This document shows, one piece after another, positions 17,748 to 27,681 of a DNA stretch of 64,000 bases (positions are counted from its first letter, which is position 1; each line of letters opens with the position of its first letter). The notes beneath the pieces are model-generated. The model had not been told where the DNA came from. It worked only from the letters and a program-made list of their open reading frames with translations, and did no database searches. The translations under genes and the position numbers were made by a program. Source of the DNA: an uncultured Roseateles sp. (GTDB taxonomy: Bacteria > Pseudomonadota > Gammaproteobacteria > Burkholderiales > Burkholderiaceae_C); the NCBI RefSeq assembly GCF_945956965.1, contig NZ_CAMFJS010000022.1, positions 25,487 through 89,486 on the forward strand, read 5' to 3'.

Positions 17748-20700
17748 TCACTCCCACTTCCACTGCCAGATCAGGTCCAGCGCGTTCTCGTCGCCCGATT
17801 GGGCGCGCAGGGTGAAGCGTTGGGCGGCGCGGTAGATCAGCTGCCAGACGCCGGTGGTGGCATTGAGCCCGCGCTCATAGCCCACATACCAGCGCTCCGA
17901 CAAATTCTTGCCCACCCGAACCACGGTGCCTTTGAAGTCGCTGCCCTTGCCGTCGAATGAGAGTTCGTCCAGGCCCACGGTCTTCATCACCTTGGTGGTG
18001 ACACCTTCGCCGTCGCCGGCCAACAAGGCGAGGGCGGCGCTTTGCAGCATGGCGGCGTCGTTGCCTTCCACCTGATCGGGGGCACGGCCCAGCAGCAGCC
18101 AGGAGAGTTTGGCGCTGTCGGCCATCTCGGGGTCGGAGTAGAGCTTGATGCGCGGCGACTGCGCGGTGCCGGTCACGGTGACGCCGACTTGCACATCGTC
18201 ATTGGCGCTGCTGTTGAGCTTGTTGGGCCGCAAGGCCAGCACGTCCAGGCGCGGGTTGTCCGGCGCGCCGGTGAAGGTGATCAGGCCTTTTTCGACCGTG
18301 AGCTTCTGGCCGTAGGCGTCAAAGCTGCCCTTGACAGCCTTGATCTGGCCGTTCAGCGCCGGGCCACTGGCGGCTTGGGTCAACACCAGCTTGCCGGCCA
18401 ACAAGGTGTCGAGGCCGTGGCCGCGCACGCGCAGTTTCTGCCCCAAGTCGATGTCGAGCTTGACCTTGACGCTGCGCTTGCTGGCCGCCTTGTCGGCGAT
18501 ATGGGCGGCGATCTTGGTCGGGCGGCGCACCTGCACATCGTCATCCAGCTCGGGTGCGTTATTGCGGGAGAAGTCGAACAGGCCTTCCTCCACATCCAGC
18601 TGGCCGCTGAGATCGAAGGACTTGGGGTCGGTCAGCATCTGCAACTGGCCGTTGACGGACAGGCGTCGGTCCACCCGGCGCAGCAGCGCAAATTTGTTGG
18701 CCTTGACCTGCAATTCGGCATGCGGCTTGGCGCCCAGCTGCATCAGGCCCGCGGCGCTCAATTCGCCGCCGCCGGCGCGCAGCTTGAAGGTTTCCAGCTG
18801 GGCCTTGCCGCCGCTCAGGGTCAGGCGCAGCTCGCCGTCGTTGACGTCCACGCCCAGCAAGGGGTTGCGCAAGGACAGCTTCTCGGCGCTGGCCAGGCCG
18901 GTGATTTCCGGTGCGCCCAGGCGGCCGCCAAAGCTTGCGCTGGCCAGGAAGCTGCCGCCAACGCGCCAACCCGCCGGCAGCAAAGCGCCCCAGGTGTTGA
19001 GATTGGTCACCTGGGCCTCCAGCACGCCTTGCAGCTGCGAGTTGGGGCCGGGCCAGAGCTGGCCATCCGCATTGCGGGCGGTCAGGGCGCCGGCCAGCGC
19101 GCCGCCGGGCACACTCGCCGCCGCCTGCGTCAAATGCCACAAGCCTGGGCTGCCGACCAGGCCGACCCGCAGATCGGTGAGCTGCAGCATTTGCGTGCCG
19201 TTGTCGTCGGTCACGCTGAGGTCGCCGCTGCTGCGCTCCAGCGCGATGTCTACCTGCAGCTTGGGCTGGCTGTTGATGCGGGCATAGCCGGCCACCACCA
19301 GGTCGCCGCCCCAGCCGAAGTCGGGTTGCCAGCGCGCCAGCAAGGGCGCCACCGCCAGCGGCTCGATGTTCAGATCGAGCGCGATCTGCTGCTCGCCCGC
19401 CCAGCTCATTTGCTTCCAGCGCAGGCCGGCGCCCAGCAGGTCCAGGCGGCCGGGTTTGAGCTCGGCCTGCTTGAGCTGGCCCAGCGCGGCGAAGCTGATT
19501 TGGCCGCTTAAGTTCTGTGCCTGCAGCCAGGGCGCCAGCGCGCTGTCTTGCGGGCGGGCCAGCAGCTTGCCGCCGCCGAATTGCCAGCGCCCACCCTCAC
19601 GCCAAAGCTTGAGTGGGCCGGCGTCCAGGCCGGCCTGCAATTCCAGCTTGATGGGGCCGCGGGCGATCAGGTTCTTGGGCAAGTCGGGCGGGATCAGGGC
19701 CGCCGGTACTTTGCTGGCGACGCTGCCGTCCAGCAGCAGGCTGTGCTGCGCCCAAGTGCCCTTGAGCTGCAGCTTGGCCTGCGGCAGGGCGACACCCTGG
19801 CTGGCGAAATTCTGCAGGCTGAGCTGGGCCGACTGAGGCTGGGTCAAGCCGCTGCTGAGTGCCCATTGCAGCTGCCCGCCGCCCAGCTCGGTCAGGCCCG
19901 CCGCATCATTCTGCGGGCCGGGGATGTTTTGCAGCTGGAGGCCGCTGGCGCGCAAATCGGCCTCGCTGCGCCAGGCCCAGGCCGAGGCGCTTGCCTGCGC
20001 TGACTTCGCATTCGCACTGAGGGATTCCGGCTGCAGCTGCAGGCCGACATCACCTTGCAGGCTGCCGCTCAAGCGGGCGCCGGGCCAAAAGCTGGCCAGC
20101 AAAGCTTGCATGGCCTTGAGTTGGCCGGCGTTGAGATTGAGCTTGGCCTGCACCTGCTCCGCCGCCGACAGGCTGGCTTCGCCTTGCACTTGATTGGGCC
20201 CGGCTTGCAGGTCCAGCACGGCCTTGGGTGTGCCCGCCGCTTGGCGCTCATAGTTCAAGTGGCCGCTCAGCACGTTGCCGTCCAGATTGCCGGCTTGCAC
20301 TTGCAGTGCCGCCGTGCCCTGCGGCGCCATTTGCAGCGGGCTGGCCTTGGCATGGCTGGGCCCGGCCTGCAGATTGGCGTCGAACTTGAGGTCCAGGGCT
20401 TGCGCTTTCTGCTGCCAGGCACTGCCGGGCAGGCCGGCCACAAAGCGGCGAAGATCCGGCGCATGGCCTTTGACTTGGCTCGTGAGCTGCCAACCTTGTT
20501 GCAGACTGAGGGCTTGCTTGAGCTTGAGCTCGCCGCTGCCGGTCAGCTCGCTCAAGCCGACTTTGAATGCGAAGCTGGGCAGGCTGATCGTCTGGCGGCT
20601 CAGCTGGGCTTGCAGCTGGAGATTCAGGGGCAGATTGGGCTCGGCCACCGGCTTGCGGGCCAGCCATTGGCCGTTCAGCTGGGCCTTGACCTGGAGCTGC

Positions 20701-22037
20701 GGGTCGGCGCCGCTTTGCTGGAGTTGATGGATGGCTTGGCGTGTGCTCAGCTCGATGCGCCCATTGGCTTGCAGGCCTTGCAAGCGGGTGTCCAGGCCTT
20801 CGCCGCGCAGCTGCTCCAAAGCGATGGCCAGGTTGACGCCCTGCGCCGCGCTGCTGCTGCCGACCAGGTTCAGGCGCCCGGCGGGCTGGCTGGCGCTGCC
20901 CAGTGCCAGGTCCAGGGTTTTGATCTGCAAGGCCGCGGGGTCGTCGGCCTGGCAGCTCAGGTCCAGCTTGAGGCTGCGTAGCGGCAGCAAGGCCTGGTTC
21001 CAGGTGCCGGCCGCCGCATTGCTGAGCTGGGCTTGCACGGCCAGGGTTTGGCCGGCCTTGGCACCGCCAGCGGCTTGAGCGCGCAGGGTGGCCGAGCCGG
21101 TCAGCGCGGTGCGTGGCGCGCCGGACAGCAAGGCCGCCAAGTCCAGTGCTTTGGCGTCCAGCTGCAAAGATTGCAGCGGCCAGGCAGCGAAGGGCTGCAC
21201 CAGCGCCTGAGCCTGCAGATGCTGGGCTTGTGCGGCCAGCTGGCCCTGCAGCTGAAACGATTGCAGCGGGCCTTTGGCCAGCACTTGCGCGCTCCAGGCC
21301 GGTAGGCCGTCCTCGCTGGCCGCCGCTTGTAGTTGCAGCTGCGCGTCAAGCGGCAGCGTGCCCTGGCTGCCCAGGTTCAGCTTGCCGGTGGCCTGCATCA
21401 AGTCCCAGGCCAGGTGATGTAGGGTGAGCTGATGCTGCTGCCCTTGGGCGGCGCCCAGATCCAAGCTGGCGCGCAAGTCACGCAGGGGCTTGTCGCCCAG
21501 CTCCGGGCTGTGAAGGCTGTCAATGCTCAGCTCGCGCACATGCAGGCCCAGGGGGCTGAGCAGGGAGGTCGGCACTTGTGTGGGCTCGGTGCTGGGGGCT
21601 AGTGTCAGCGTCAGGCGATCGGCATGCAGGCGGTCCAGGCTGATGTCGGCCCAGAGCGCGGGGCTGCGGTTCCAGGCCAGTTGCAGGCCTTGCCAGCGCA
21701 GGCCTTGCAGTTCGATCTGGTCGCTGCCGCCGGGCAGGGTGTAGCGCACGCGCTGGGCCGAAAACTCGCCGGCCAAGCTGCCTTGCACCTCCTCGACGGC
21801 AAGACCTGGCACCAGATTCAGCAGCTGGCGCGTGCCCGGCTCGGTGGCCGCCGCCCACCAGCCGCTGATGCCGACTGCGCACAGCAAGACCGGAACGGCC
21901 AGCATGCCGGGCAGCAGGGCACGGCTGGTGGTTTTCCGGGCTTTGACGGGCGTCGGTACGGCCGCAGATTCAAGTGCTGGTGTGGCTGCCGTGGCGGGTG
22001 CCGGCGTCGGGGCTTGGGGCTCGGGGGTCTCGTTCAT
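17748..22037 (-). CDS. tamB: Translocation and assembly module protein TamB
   Basis: Very long inner-membrane-anchored periplasmic protein (about 1429 residues) of the TamB/DUF490 (AsmA-like, bridge-type) family, which works with TamA in outer-membrane protein insertion and phospholipid transport. One N-terminal transmembrane helix follows a Pro/Ala-rich cytosolic tail (ALLPGMLAVPVLLCAVG at about 47-63). The long middle is repetitive beta-strand sequence rich in Leu, Gln and Ala. The conserved C-terminal DUF490 block includes GQIKAVKGSFDAYGQKL, GLITFTGAPDNPRLD and SDPEMADSAKLSWLLLGR. The ATG at 22037 lies two bases beyond the tamA stop; a frame running to 22277 lies inside tamA and is rejected. 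Confidence 0.93.
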   Translation of the reverse strand: MNETPEPQAPTPAPATAATPALESAAVPTPVKARKTTSRALLPGMLAVPVLLCAVGISGWWAAATEPGTRQLLNLVPGLAVEEVQGSLAGEFSAQRVRYTLPGGSDQIELQGLRWQGLQLAWNRSPALWADISLDRLHADRLTLTLAPSTEPTQVPTSLLSPLGLHVRELSIDSLHSPELGDKPLRDLRASLDLGAAQGQQHQLTLHHLAWDLMQATGKLNLGSQGTLPLDAQLQLQAAASEDGLPAWSAQVLAKGPLQSFQLQGQLAAQAQHLQAQALVQPFAAWPLQSLQLDAKALDLAALLSGAPRTALTGSATLRAQAAGGAKAGQTLAVQAQLSNAAAGTWNQALLPLRSLKLDLSCQADDPAALQIKTLDLALGSASQPAGRLNLVGSSSAAQGVNLAIALEQLRGEGLDTRLQGLQANGRIELSTRQAIHQLQQSGADPQLQVKAQLNGQWLARKPVAEPNLPLNLQLQAQLSRQTISLPSFAFKVGLSELTGSGELKLKQALSLQQGWQLTSQVKGHAPDLRRFVAGLPGSAWQQKAQALDLKFDANLQAGPSHAKASPLQMAPQGTAALQVQAGNLDGNVLSGHLNYERQAAGTPKAVLDLQAGPNQVQGEASLSAAEQVQAKLNLNAGQLKAMQALLASFWPGARLSGSLQGDVGLQLQPESLSANAKSAQASASAWAWRSEADLRASGLQLQNIPGPQNDAAGLTELGGGQLQWALSSGLTQPQSAQLSLQNFASQGVALPQAKLQLKGTWAQHSLLLDGSVASKVPAALIPPDLPKNLIARGPIKLELQAGLDAGPLKLWREGGRWQFGGGKLLARPQDSALAPWLQAQNLSGQISFAALGQLKQAELKPGRLDLLGAGLRWKQMSWAGEQQIALDLNIEPLAVAPLLARWQPDFGWGGDLVVAGYARINSQPKLQVDIALERSSGDLSVTDDNGTQMLQLTDLRVGLVGSPGLWHLTQAAASVPGGALAGALTARNADGQLWPGPNSQLQGVLEAQVTNLNTWGALLPAGWRVGGSFLASASFGGRLGAPEITGLASAEKLSLRNPLLGVDVNDGELRLTLSGGKAQLETFKLRAGGGELSAAGLMQLGAKPHAELQVKANKFALLRRVDRRLSVNGQLQMLTDPKSFDLSGQLDVEEGLFDFSRNNAPELDDDVQVRRPTKIAAHIADKAASKRSVKVKLDIDLGQKLRVRGHGLDTLLAGKLVLTQAASGPALNGQIKAVKGSFDAYGQKLTVEKGLITFTGAPDNPRLDVLALRPNKLNSSANDDVQVGVTVTGTAQSPRIKLYSDPEMADSAKLSWLLLGRAPDQVEGNDAAMLQSAALALLAGDGEGVTTKVMKTVGLDELSFDGKGSDFKGTVVRVGKNLSERWYVGYERGLNATTGVWQLIYRAAQRFTLRAQSGDENALDLIWQWKWE

Positions 22038-22039
22038 GC

Positions 22040-24142
22040 TCACAGGGCGATGCCCACGCTGAAGTGCAAACGCCATTTGCCGGTGGCGTGGGCATGGGCG
22101 TAATCCAGGCGCAGCGTGCCGAGCGGGCTGCGGTAACGCAGGCCGAGGCCACTGGCCAGGGTGGGGCGCAGCTCGGCCCAGTTCATGGCGGTATGGCCGG
22201 CGTCCACAAAGGCGGCGCCCTGAAGATCGGGCAAGTTGGCCGTGAAGGCATGGGCCATCTCGACACTGCCGGTCCACATCACTTTGCCGCCGGTGGGGTT
22301 GCCGTTGGCATCCACCGGGCCCAGGTCATGCAAGCCGTAGCCGCGTACCGAATCGTCACCGCCGGCGCGGTAGCGCAGGGCTTCGGGCAGGCCCACTTGG
22401 GGCTGGGCGTAGACCTGTGACCAGTTCGTTCGTGCGCTGCCGAACCAGCCTGCGGGCAAGGGCTTGTAGCCGTGCAGCACCAGTTCGCTGCGGCCAAAGG
22501 CACCGCTGCTGGCGACCGAGTTGTCGGCCCGGCCCAGGCCCAGCAGCAGGCTGGCGGTGTAGCCGTCGCTGGGTTTGAGCGTGCTGTCCACGCGCCGCCG
22601 GGTCCATTGAATATTGGCCGATATCGCGCCGCTGCTGACCACTTGCTGCGGGTCGGTCTCGCGGGCGCGCAGCACTTCGAGGAAGTAAATGCGGTCGTCT
22701 TGCAAGGTCTCGCGCAAGCGGCCCAGGCGGGCACGCAAATTGATGGTGACCTTGTCGCCCTCGGGCACGCGCTCGGCGAACAGGGCGGCCAGGTCGCGCT
22801 GCATATCGGTGCGGGGATGCGAGCTCAATTCCCAGTCCAGCCAGGGGTTCTCCTGGCTGACATTGAGCTTGATGCGCGAGCGCATATTCAGGCCCAGCGG
22901 CTTGCGGTGGGTGTAGTCCAGGCCCAGGCGTGGGCCGTTGCCGGTGCTGAAACCCAGGCTGGTGGTGAGTTGCTGGCGTGGCGCCTCGCGCACCTCCACC
23001 CAAACCGGCGCCAAGGTCGGCCCGCCGGCTTCGGGGCGAATGCTGACGGTGGCGTTGTCGAACAAGGTGGTTTTGATCAGGCGTTCTTGAAAATCCAGCA
23101 AAGCGCGTTCGGTATAGGGTTCGCCGACCTGGTAGCCGGCCAAGCGGTCGATGACTTCGCGCGGCTGATGCTTCAAGCCCTGGATGCGCAACTCGCCCAG
23201 GCGGTAAAGCGGGCCGCTGTCCAGGACCAGCGTCAGATCGGCGTTATTGCGCTCGGTGTCGACGTCGGCCTTGGAGCTTTCCAGCTTGGCCTGCGGATAG
23301 CCTTGGGCGCGCGCTTGCGTCAACAAAGCGGATTTGGCCGAAGACCAATCGCTTTGCACAAAGGCCTGGCCTTCCTTCAGGCGCCAGCTTTGTTGCAGGG
23401 CTTGGCGCACCCGCTCGGCTTGCGCCAACTGGGCTGGGGTGGCGGCTGGCTCGGCAGCGGGGGCCGCGGGGGCAGCGGGGACCGCGGCAAGGGCGGCGGC
23501 CGATGCTGCCGCGGATGGGGGGGCGGAAGAGGCAGAAGTGGCTGAAGAGGCGGAGGACGCCGCTGCGGAAGGGCTCGGTGCGCCGGGGTTTGCGGCCTCG
23601 CTGCGCTCGTCTGTATCAGCTGCGGCTGTGTCGCTTGCAGATGTGTCAATTGCAGGCGGCTCAACAAGGCCCGCAGCCACCTCGCCCCGGAAGTTCAGTT
23701 GGAGCTTGCCCACCGTGGTGCGCGGGCCGGGGGTGACGCTGACGGTGACCACGATGGGCGTCTGGCTGGTGTCGCGCGTGGCCTCCACCTTGGCATTGAA
23801 ATAGCCCTGTGTTTCCAGCAAGGCTTGGGCCTGCTCGGGCGCGGCCTTGGTCAGGCGGGCCAGTTCCTGGCTGCCCAGGCGTTGATCTTCCGGCGCGTTG
23901 CGAAAGCGTGCCAGGTCCAGGTGTTCGGACAGCATGTCGCGCAGCGTGGCATCCGGGGCCAGCACCACCAGCTTGTACTCCGCCACCAGGCGGCCTTGAG
24001 CCTGCTGGCCGGGGACCAGCGCGCCAAGCGCGGCCTTGGCCTCGCTGATGGGATTGCCCAGTGGGTTGGTGAAGCTGGCGCAGCCGCTCAGCCAGGCGAC
24101 ACAAAGGCTCAGGCCTGCGGCGCGCCAGGGCGCCAGGCTCAT
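22040..24142 (-). CDS. tamA: Outer-membrane assembly protein TamA (BamA/Omp85 family)
   Basis: Outer-membrane Omp85 protein that partners TamB. The 700 residues show POTRA domains followed by the 16-strand barrel (Bac_surface_Ag). Visible marks include GPRTTVGKLQLNFRGE, RLAGYQVGEPYTERALLDFQERL, a barrel with RRRVDSTLKPSDGYTASL, the GDDSVRGYG motif (about 625-633), and a C-terminal beta-signal ending in VGIAL. Two oddities: the signal ends in a lipobox-like LSGC at residue 21, and an 80-residue Ala/Ser/Pro-rich stretch (about 157-240) separates two POTRA units. The ATG at 24142 overlaps the VWA stop by four bases, deciding the start over 24313. Confidence 0.92.
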   Translation of the reverse strand: MSLAPWRAAGLSLCVAWLSGCASFTNPLGNPISEAKAALGALVPGQQAQGRLVAEYKLVVLAPDATLRDMLSEHLDLARFRNAPEDQRLGSQELARLTKAAPEQAQALLETQGYFNAKVEATRDTSQTPIVVTVSVTPGPRTTVGKLQLNFRGEVAAGLVEPPAIDTSASDTAAADTDERSEAANPGAPSPSAAASSASSATSASSAPPSAAASAAALAAVPAAPAAPAAEPAATPAQLAQAERVRQALQQSWRLKEGQAFVQSDWSSAKSALLTQARAQGYPQAKLESSKADVDTERNNADLTLVLDSGPLYRLGELRIQGLKHQPREVIDRLAGYQVGEPYTERALLDFQERLIKTTLFDNATVSIRPEAGGPTLAPVWVEVREAPRQQLTTSLGFSTGNGPRLGLDYTHRKPLGLNMRSRIKLNVSQENPWLDWELSSHPRTDMQRDLAALFAERVPEGDKVTINLRARLGRLRETLQDDRIYFLEVLRARETDPQQVVSSGAISANIQWTRRRVDSTLKPSDGYTASLLLGLGRADNSVASSGAFGRSELVLHGYKPLPAGWFGSARTNWSQVYAQPQVGLPEALRYRAGGDDSVRGYGLHDLGPVDANGNPTGGKVMWTGSVEMAHAFTANLPDLQGAAFVDAGHTAMNWAELRPTLASGLGLRYRSPLGTLRLDYAHAHATGKWRLHFSVGIAL

Positions 24143-25320
24143 TTGCTGAGCAAGCGCATGGCCGCTTCCAGCCCGACCAGAGACAGGGGGAACATGCGCT
24201 GATGCATGAGTTGCTGAATCAGGGCCACGCTCTGGCGGTACTGCCACACGCCCTGTGGTTCGGGATTGATCCATGCGTACTTCGGGAAGGCATTGGCCAG
24301 GCGTTGCAGCCATTCGGCCCCGGCTTCTTCGTTGTTGTATTCGACGCTGCCGCCGGGCTGAAGGATTTCGTAAGGGCTCATCGTCGCATCGCCGACGAAG
24401 ATCAGTTTGTAGTCGCGGTTGTACTTGCGGATGATGTCCCAGGTGGAGGTCTTCTCGGCAAAGCGGCGGCGGTTGTTCTTCCAGACGAAGTCGTAGACGC
24501 AGTTGTGGAAGTAGAAAAACTCGAGGTGTTTGAACTCGGTCTTGGCGGCCGAGAACAGTTCTTCCACGCGGTGGATGTGCTCGTCCATGGTGCCGCCCAC
24601 ATCCATCAACAAGAGCACTTTGACCTTGTTGTGGCGCTCCGGGATCATGCGGATGTCCAGCATGCCGGCGTTGGCCGCCGTCTTGTGGATGGTGCCGTCC
24701 AGATCGAGTTCTAGCTCGGAGCCTTCGCGGGCAAAGCGGCGCAGCCGGCGCAAGGCGACCTTGATATTGCGGGTGCCCAGCTCCAACTGGTCGTCGTAGT
24801 CCTTGTAAGCGCGCTGCTCCCAGACCTTGACGGCGCTCTTGTTGCGGCTGGCGCCGCCAATGCGTATGCCTTGTGGGTTGTAGCCGCTATTGCCGAAGGG
24901 GCTGGTGCCGCCGGTGCCAATCCACTTATTGCCGCCTTCGTGGCGCTCTTTCTGCTCCTCGAAGCGCTTCTTGAGCGTGTCCATCAGCTCTTGCCAGCCC
25001 ATCTTCTCGATGGCGGCTTTTTGCTCGGGCGTCAGCTCCAGCTCCAGGTGCTTGCGCAGCCATTCCAGGGGCACGTCTTTGCTGAAGTCGGTGAGCAGCT
25101 CCACGCCCTTGAAGTAGGCCGCGAAGGCGCGGTCGAACTTGTCGTAATGGGCTTCGTCCTTGACCAGGGTGGTGCGGGCGAGGAAATAGAAGTCCTCGGT
25201 CGAAGGCGGGCCATCACCGCCGATCACGCCCGCCTGCAAGCCTTCGAGCAGGCTCAGGAATTCCCGCACGGAAACCGGCAGCTTGGCAGCACGCAAGGTG
25301 TAGAAGAATTTGATCAGCAT
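24139..25320 (-). CDS. VWA domain-containing protein (CoxE-like)
   Basis: Cytosolic 393-residue protein of the CoxE-like VWA family, usually paired with a MoxR AAA+ ATPase as a chaperone-like complex for assembly of other proteins. An N-terminal helical region (LIKFFYTLRAAKLPVSVREFL) precedes the VWA fold from about residue 232. Its metal site is degenerate: LLMDVGGTMDE at about 238-247 where DxSxS is expected. A later threonine/aspartate pair (FVGDATMSPYE) is present. MoxR is encoded about 2.6 kb upstream on the same strand, separated by a peptidase and a small membrane protein. Its stop overlaps the tamA start, so the two are translationally coupled. Confidence 0.85.
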   Translation of the reverse strand: MLIKFFYTLRAAKLPVSVREFLSLLEGLQAGVIGGDGPPSTEDFYFLARTTLVKDEAHYDKFDRAFAAYFKGVELLTDFSKDVPLEWLRKHLELELTPEQKAAIEKMGWQELMDTLKKRFEEQKERHEGGNKWIGTGGTSPFGNSGYNPQGIRIGGASRNKSAVKVWEQRAYKDYDDQLELGTRNIKVALRRLRRFAREGSELELDLDGTIHKTAANAGMLDIRMIPERHNKVKVLLLMDVGGTMDEHIHRVEELFSAAKTEFKHLEFFYFHNCVYDFVWKNNRRRFAEKTSTWDIIRKYNRDYKLIFVGDATMSPYEILQPGGSVEYNNEEAGAEWLQRLANAFPKYAWINPEPQGVWQYRQSVALIQQLMHQRMFPLSLVGLEAAMRLLSK

Positions 25321-25459
25321 GGGGCGGGGAGACAGGGCTGAGTTCCATTATCCACAGGGCGGCCCAGACTCGCGACCTGGCCCCCCATGATTGGTATTTG
25401 GCATGGTGTTTGGAGCAGCTCGCCCGCCCGGCGCCATGCCCGGCGGGCGCGGGCTGGGA

Positions 25460-27568
25460 TCAGGCCTTGGCCTTGCGCACCTTGGTGGCTTTATCGGTCT
25501 TGGCGGCCTTCTCTGACTTCGCGGCCTTTGCCGGCTTTGCGGTTTTTGCGCCCTTGCTGGGCTTGGCGCCAGAGCCGGTCACCGGATCATGGGCTTTGAG
25601 CCAGTCAAAGAACTCGCCGTACCACAGCCGGCTGTTCTGCGGCTGCAAGATCCAGTGGTTTTCGTCCGGGTACCAAAGTAGGCGTGCATCTACGTTCCGG
25701 GCCTTGAGGGTGTTGTAGTAGGCCAGGCCTTGCGCGTCCGGCACGCGGTAGTCCTTGGCGCCGTGAATCACCAAGGTGGGCGTTTGCATGTGTTGGGCAA
25801 AGCTGTGGGGGCTTTGCGACGCGATCTTGGCGGGGTCGTTCCAATACCAAGCGCCCAATTCCTTGGCGTGCCAGGCATAGGCATCGTCGGCAAACATGGC
25901 TTGCCAGTCGTAGCAGCCGGCATGGCAGACATAGGCTTGATAGCGCCCGGCCGGCACATGGCCATTCATCCAGGCCACCATATAGCCGCCATAGCTGCCG
26001 CCGGTGGCGAAGATGCGGCGGGCATCGACCCAGGGCTGCTGCAGCAGATAGTCGGTGCCGGCCTCGACGTCTTGCAATTCCAGCTCACCCCAGCGGTGGG
26101 TGATGGCGTCCTTGAAGGCGTAACCGAAGCTCGAGGAGCCGTGGTAGTTGACGCAGGCGACGATATAGCCCTGCGCGGCAAAGACCTGATGGTTCCAGCG
26201 CCAATGCCAGGAGTCACCGAAGGCGGTATGCGGGCCGCCGTGGATCACCTGCATCACCGGGTATTGCTTGCTCGGGTCGAAGTCGGGCGGGTAGACCAGC
26301 CACATCTGCACCGGGTCGTTTTGCGCGCCCTGGACGATCACTTCTTCGTGGCGTGAAAAGCGGAAGTCGGCCAAGCGCTGGTCATTGAACTGCTCGATGC
26401 GCTGGGTCTGGCCTGCGGCGCTGAGCACGGCAATGCGGCTGGGGTGTTGAACACTGTCATGCGCCAGCACCAGCGTGCCGCTGGCCTGGGCGAAGGCGGT
26501 GATATTGCCGCCCTCGACGATGCGCTGAACTTTCTGGGCGGGCAGATCGAAGTGCCACAGATGGCGGCGGCCGCGCTCTTCGGCGGTGAACAGCAGGCCC
26601 AGATCGTCTTCGGCCCAGGTCAAGGGGGCATCGACCTCATGGTCCCAGTCCTCCGACACCACGGCCCAGGCGCCGTGCGTGTCCAACACCGCCAGTTGCG
26701 ATGGCATATTGTGTTTGTGGCCCTGGTGGCTGGCGACAAAGGCCAGGTGCTGGCCGGCATGGCTGTAGCGCGGTGCTTGCAGATGCCATTCGGGCTCTTG
26801 CAGCAGGGTTCTGATCTTGCGGCTCTTGACCTCCACTTCGCCCAGTGCAAAGCGGTTGTCCAAACGCTTCTCTGCCGCGGGGTCGAAGGCGAAGACGATG
26901 CGCCGGCCATCGGGCGAGATGTCGAAGCTGTCTTCGTCAGCCTCGGTCCAGCTCAGGCTGATGTCGCTGCCTTCGAACAAGTCTTGCGTCTTGCCGCTGG
27001 CCACGTCAATGACGTGAAGGTGCGGCACCCGGCCCTGCGGAATATGGTGGTCCCAGAAGCGGTACAGCGCCTCCGAGGTGGCATAGGCCGTGGTCTTGCG
27101 GGCCTTGAAGTCAGCCAGGGCCTGGGCTTGCGCCTTGGCGCCTTTCAGTGCCGGCCAGACCCAGGAGATGAAGGCGATGTGGCGCCCATCTGGAAACCAT
27201 TTGAAGGCCTCCACCCCGGTGGCGACAGAGCTCAGGCGGCGCGCTTCGCCGCCATCGGGTGCAATCAGGTAGAGCTGGGCTTCCTCGTCTTTGCTGCCTT
27301 CTTGTTCGCGCTTGGCGATGAAGGCAATCTGCTCGCCGCTGGGGCTCCACTGCGGGCTGCCGTCTTTCTCACCGGCGGAGGTCAGCCGGCGCGGCTCACC
27401 GCCCAGCGTGGACAGCAGATAAAGGTGGTTGGCCGCCTTATTCTTGTCCATGTCGTAGCGGGCCACGCTGACCACCGCCTGCGCGCCGTCGGGCGACAAG
27501 CTCGGCGCGCCGACGCGCTCAAGCTGCCACAAGGCGTCGACATTGAAGTGCGGGTTCTTCTTGCTCAT
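25460..27568 (-). CDS. S9 family prolyl oligopeptidase-type peptidase
   Basis: Serine peptidase of the prolyl oligopeptidase family (acylaminoacyl/dipeptidyl peptidase group). The 702 residues comprise a WD-like beta-propeller (SLSPDGAQAVVSVA, SPQWSPSGEQIAFIAKR, and further repeats) and a C-terminal alpha/beta-hydrolase domain. The triad is visible: serine 525 in GGSYGGY, aspartate 606 in GAKDYRVP, histidine 638 in DENHW. A Lys/Ala-rich tail of about 35 residues (histone-like KAAK repeats) follows the catalytic domain and is atypical. I chose ATG 27568 (MSKKNPHFNV). No signal peptide, so cytosolic. Confidence 0.9.
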   Translation of the reverse strand: MSKKNPHFNVDALWQLERVGAPSLSPDGAQAVVSVARYDMDKNKAANHLYLLSTLGGEPRRLTSAGEKDGSPQWSPSGEQIAFIAKREQEGSKDEEAQLYLIAPDGGEARRLSSVATGVEAFKWFPDGRHIAFISWVWPALKGAKAQAQALADFKARKTTAYATSEALYRFWDHHIPQGRVPHLHVIDVASGKTQDLFEGSDISLSWTEADEDSFDISPDGRRIVFAFDPAAEKRLDNRFALGEVEVKSRKIRTLLQEPEWHLQAPRYSHAGQHLAFVASHQGHKHNMPSQLAVLDTHGAWAVVSEDWDHEVDAPLTWAEDDLGLLFTAEERGRRHLWHFDLPAQKVQRIVEGGNITAFAQASGTLVLAHDSVQHPSRIAVLSAAGQTQRIEQFNDQRLADFRFSRHEEVIVQGAQNDPVQMWLVYPPDFDPSKQYPVMQVIHGGPHTAFGDSWHWRWNHQVFAAQGYIVACVNYHGSSSFGYAFKDAITHRWGELELQDVEAGTDYLLQQPWVDARRIFATGGSYGGYMVAWMNGHVPAGRYQAYVCHAGCYDWQAMFADDAYAWHAKELGAWYWNDPAKIASQSPHSFAQHMQTPTLVIHGAKDYRVPDAQGLAYYNTLKARNVDARLLWYPDENHWILQPQNSRLWYGEFFDWLKAHDPVTGSGAKPSKGAKTAKPAKAAKSEKAAKTDKATKVRKAKA

Positions 27569-27681
27569 CGTGCTGAGATCCTTGAGATGCGCGAAGGGGC
27601 GCTTTGACGCGCTGAGGGTGGCGAACAACGATCCGCCTGAATGCAGTCAGCTCGGGCGCCAAGCCCCGAGCAGCCCGCAGC

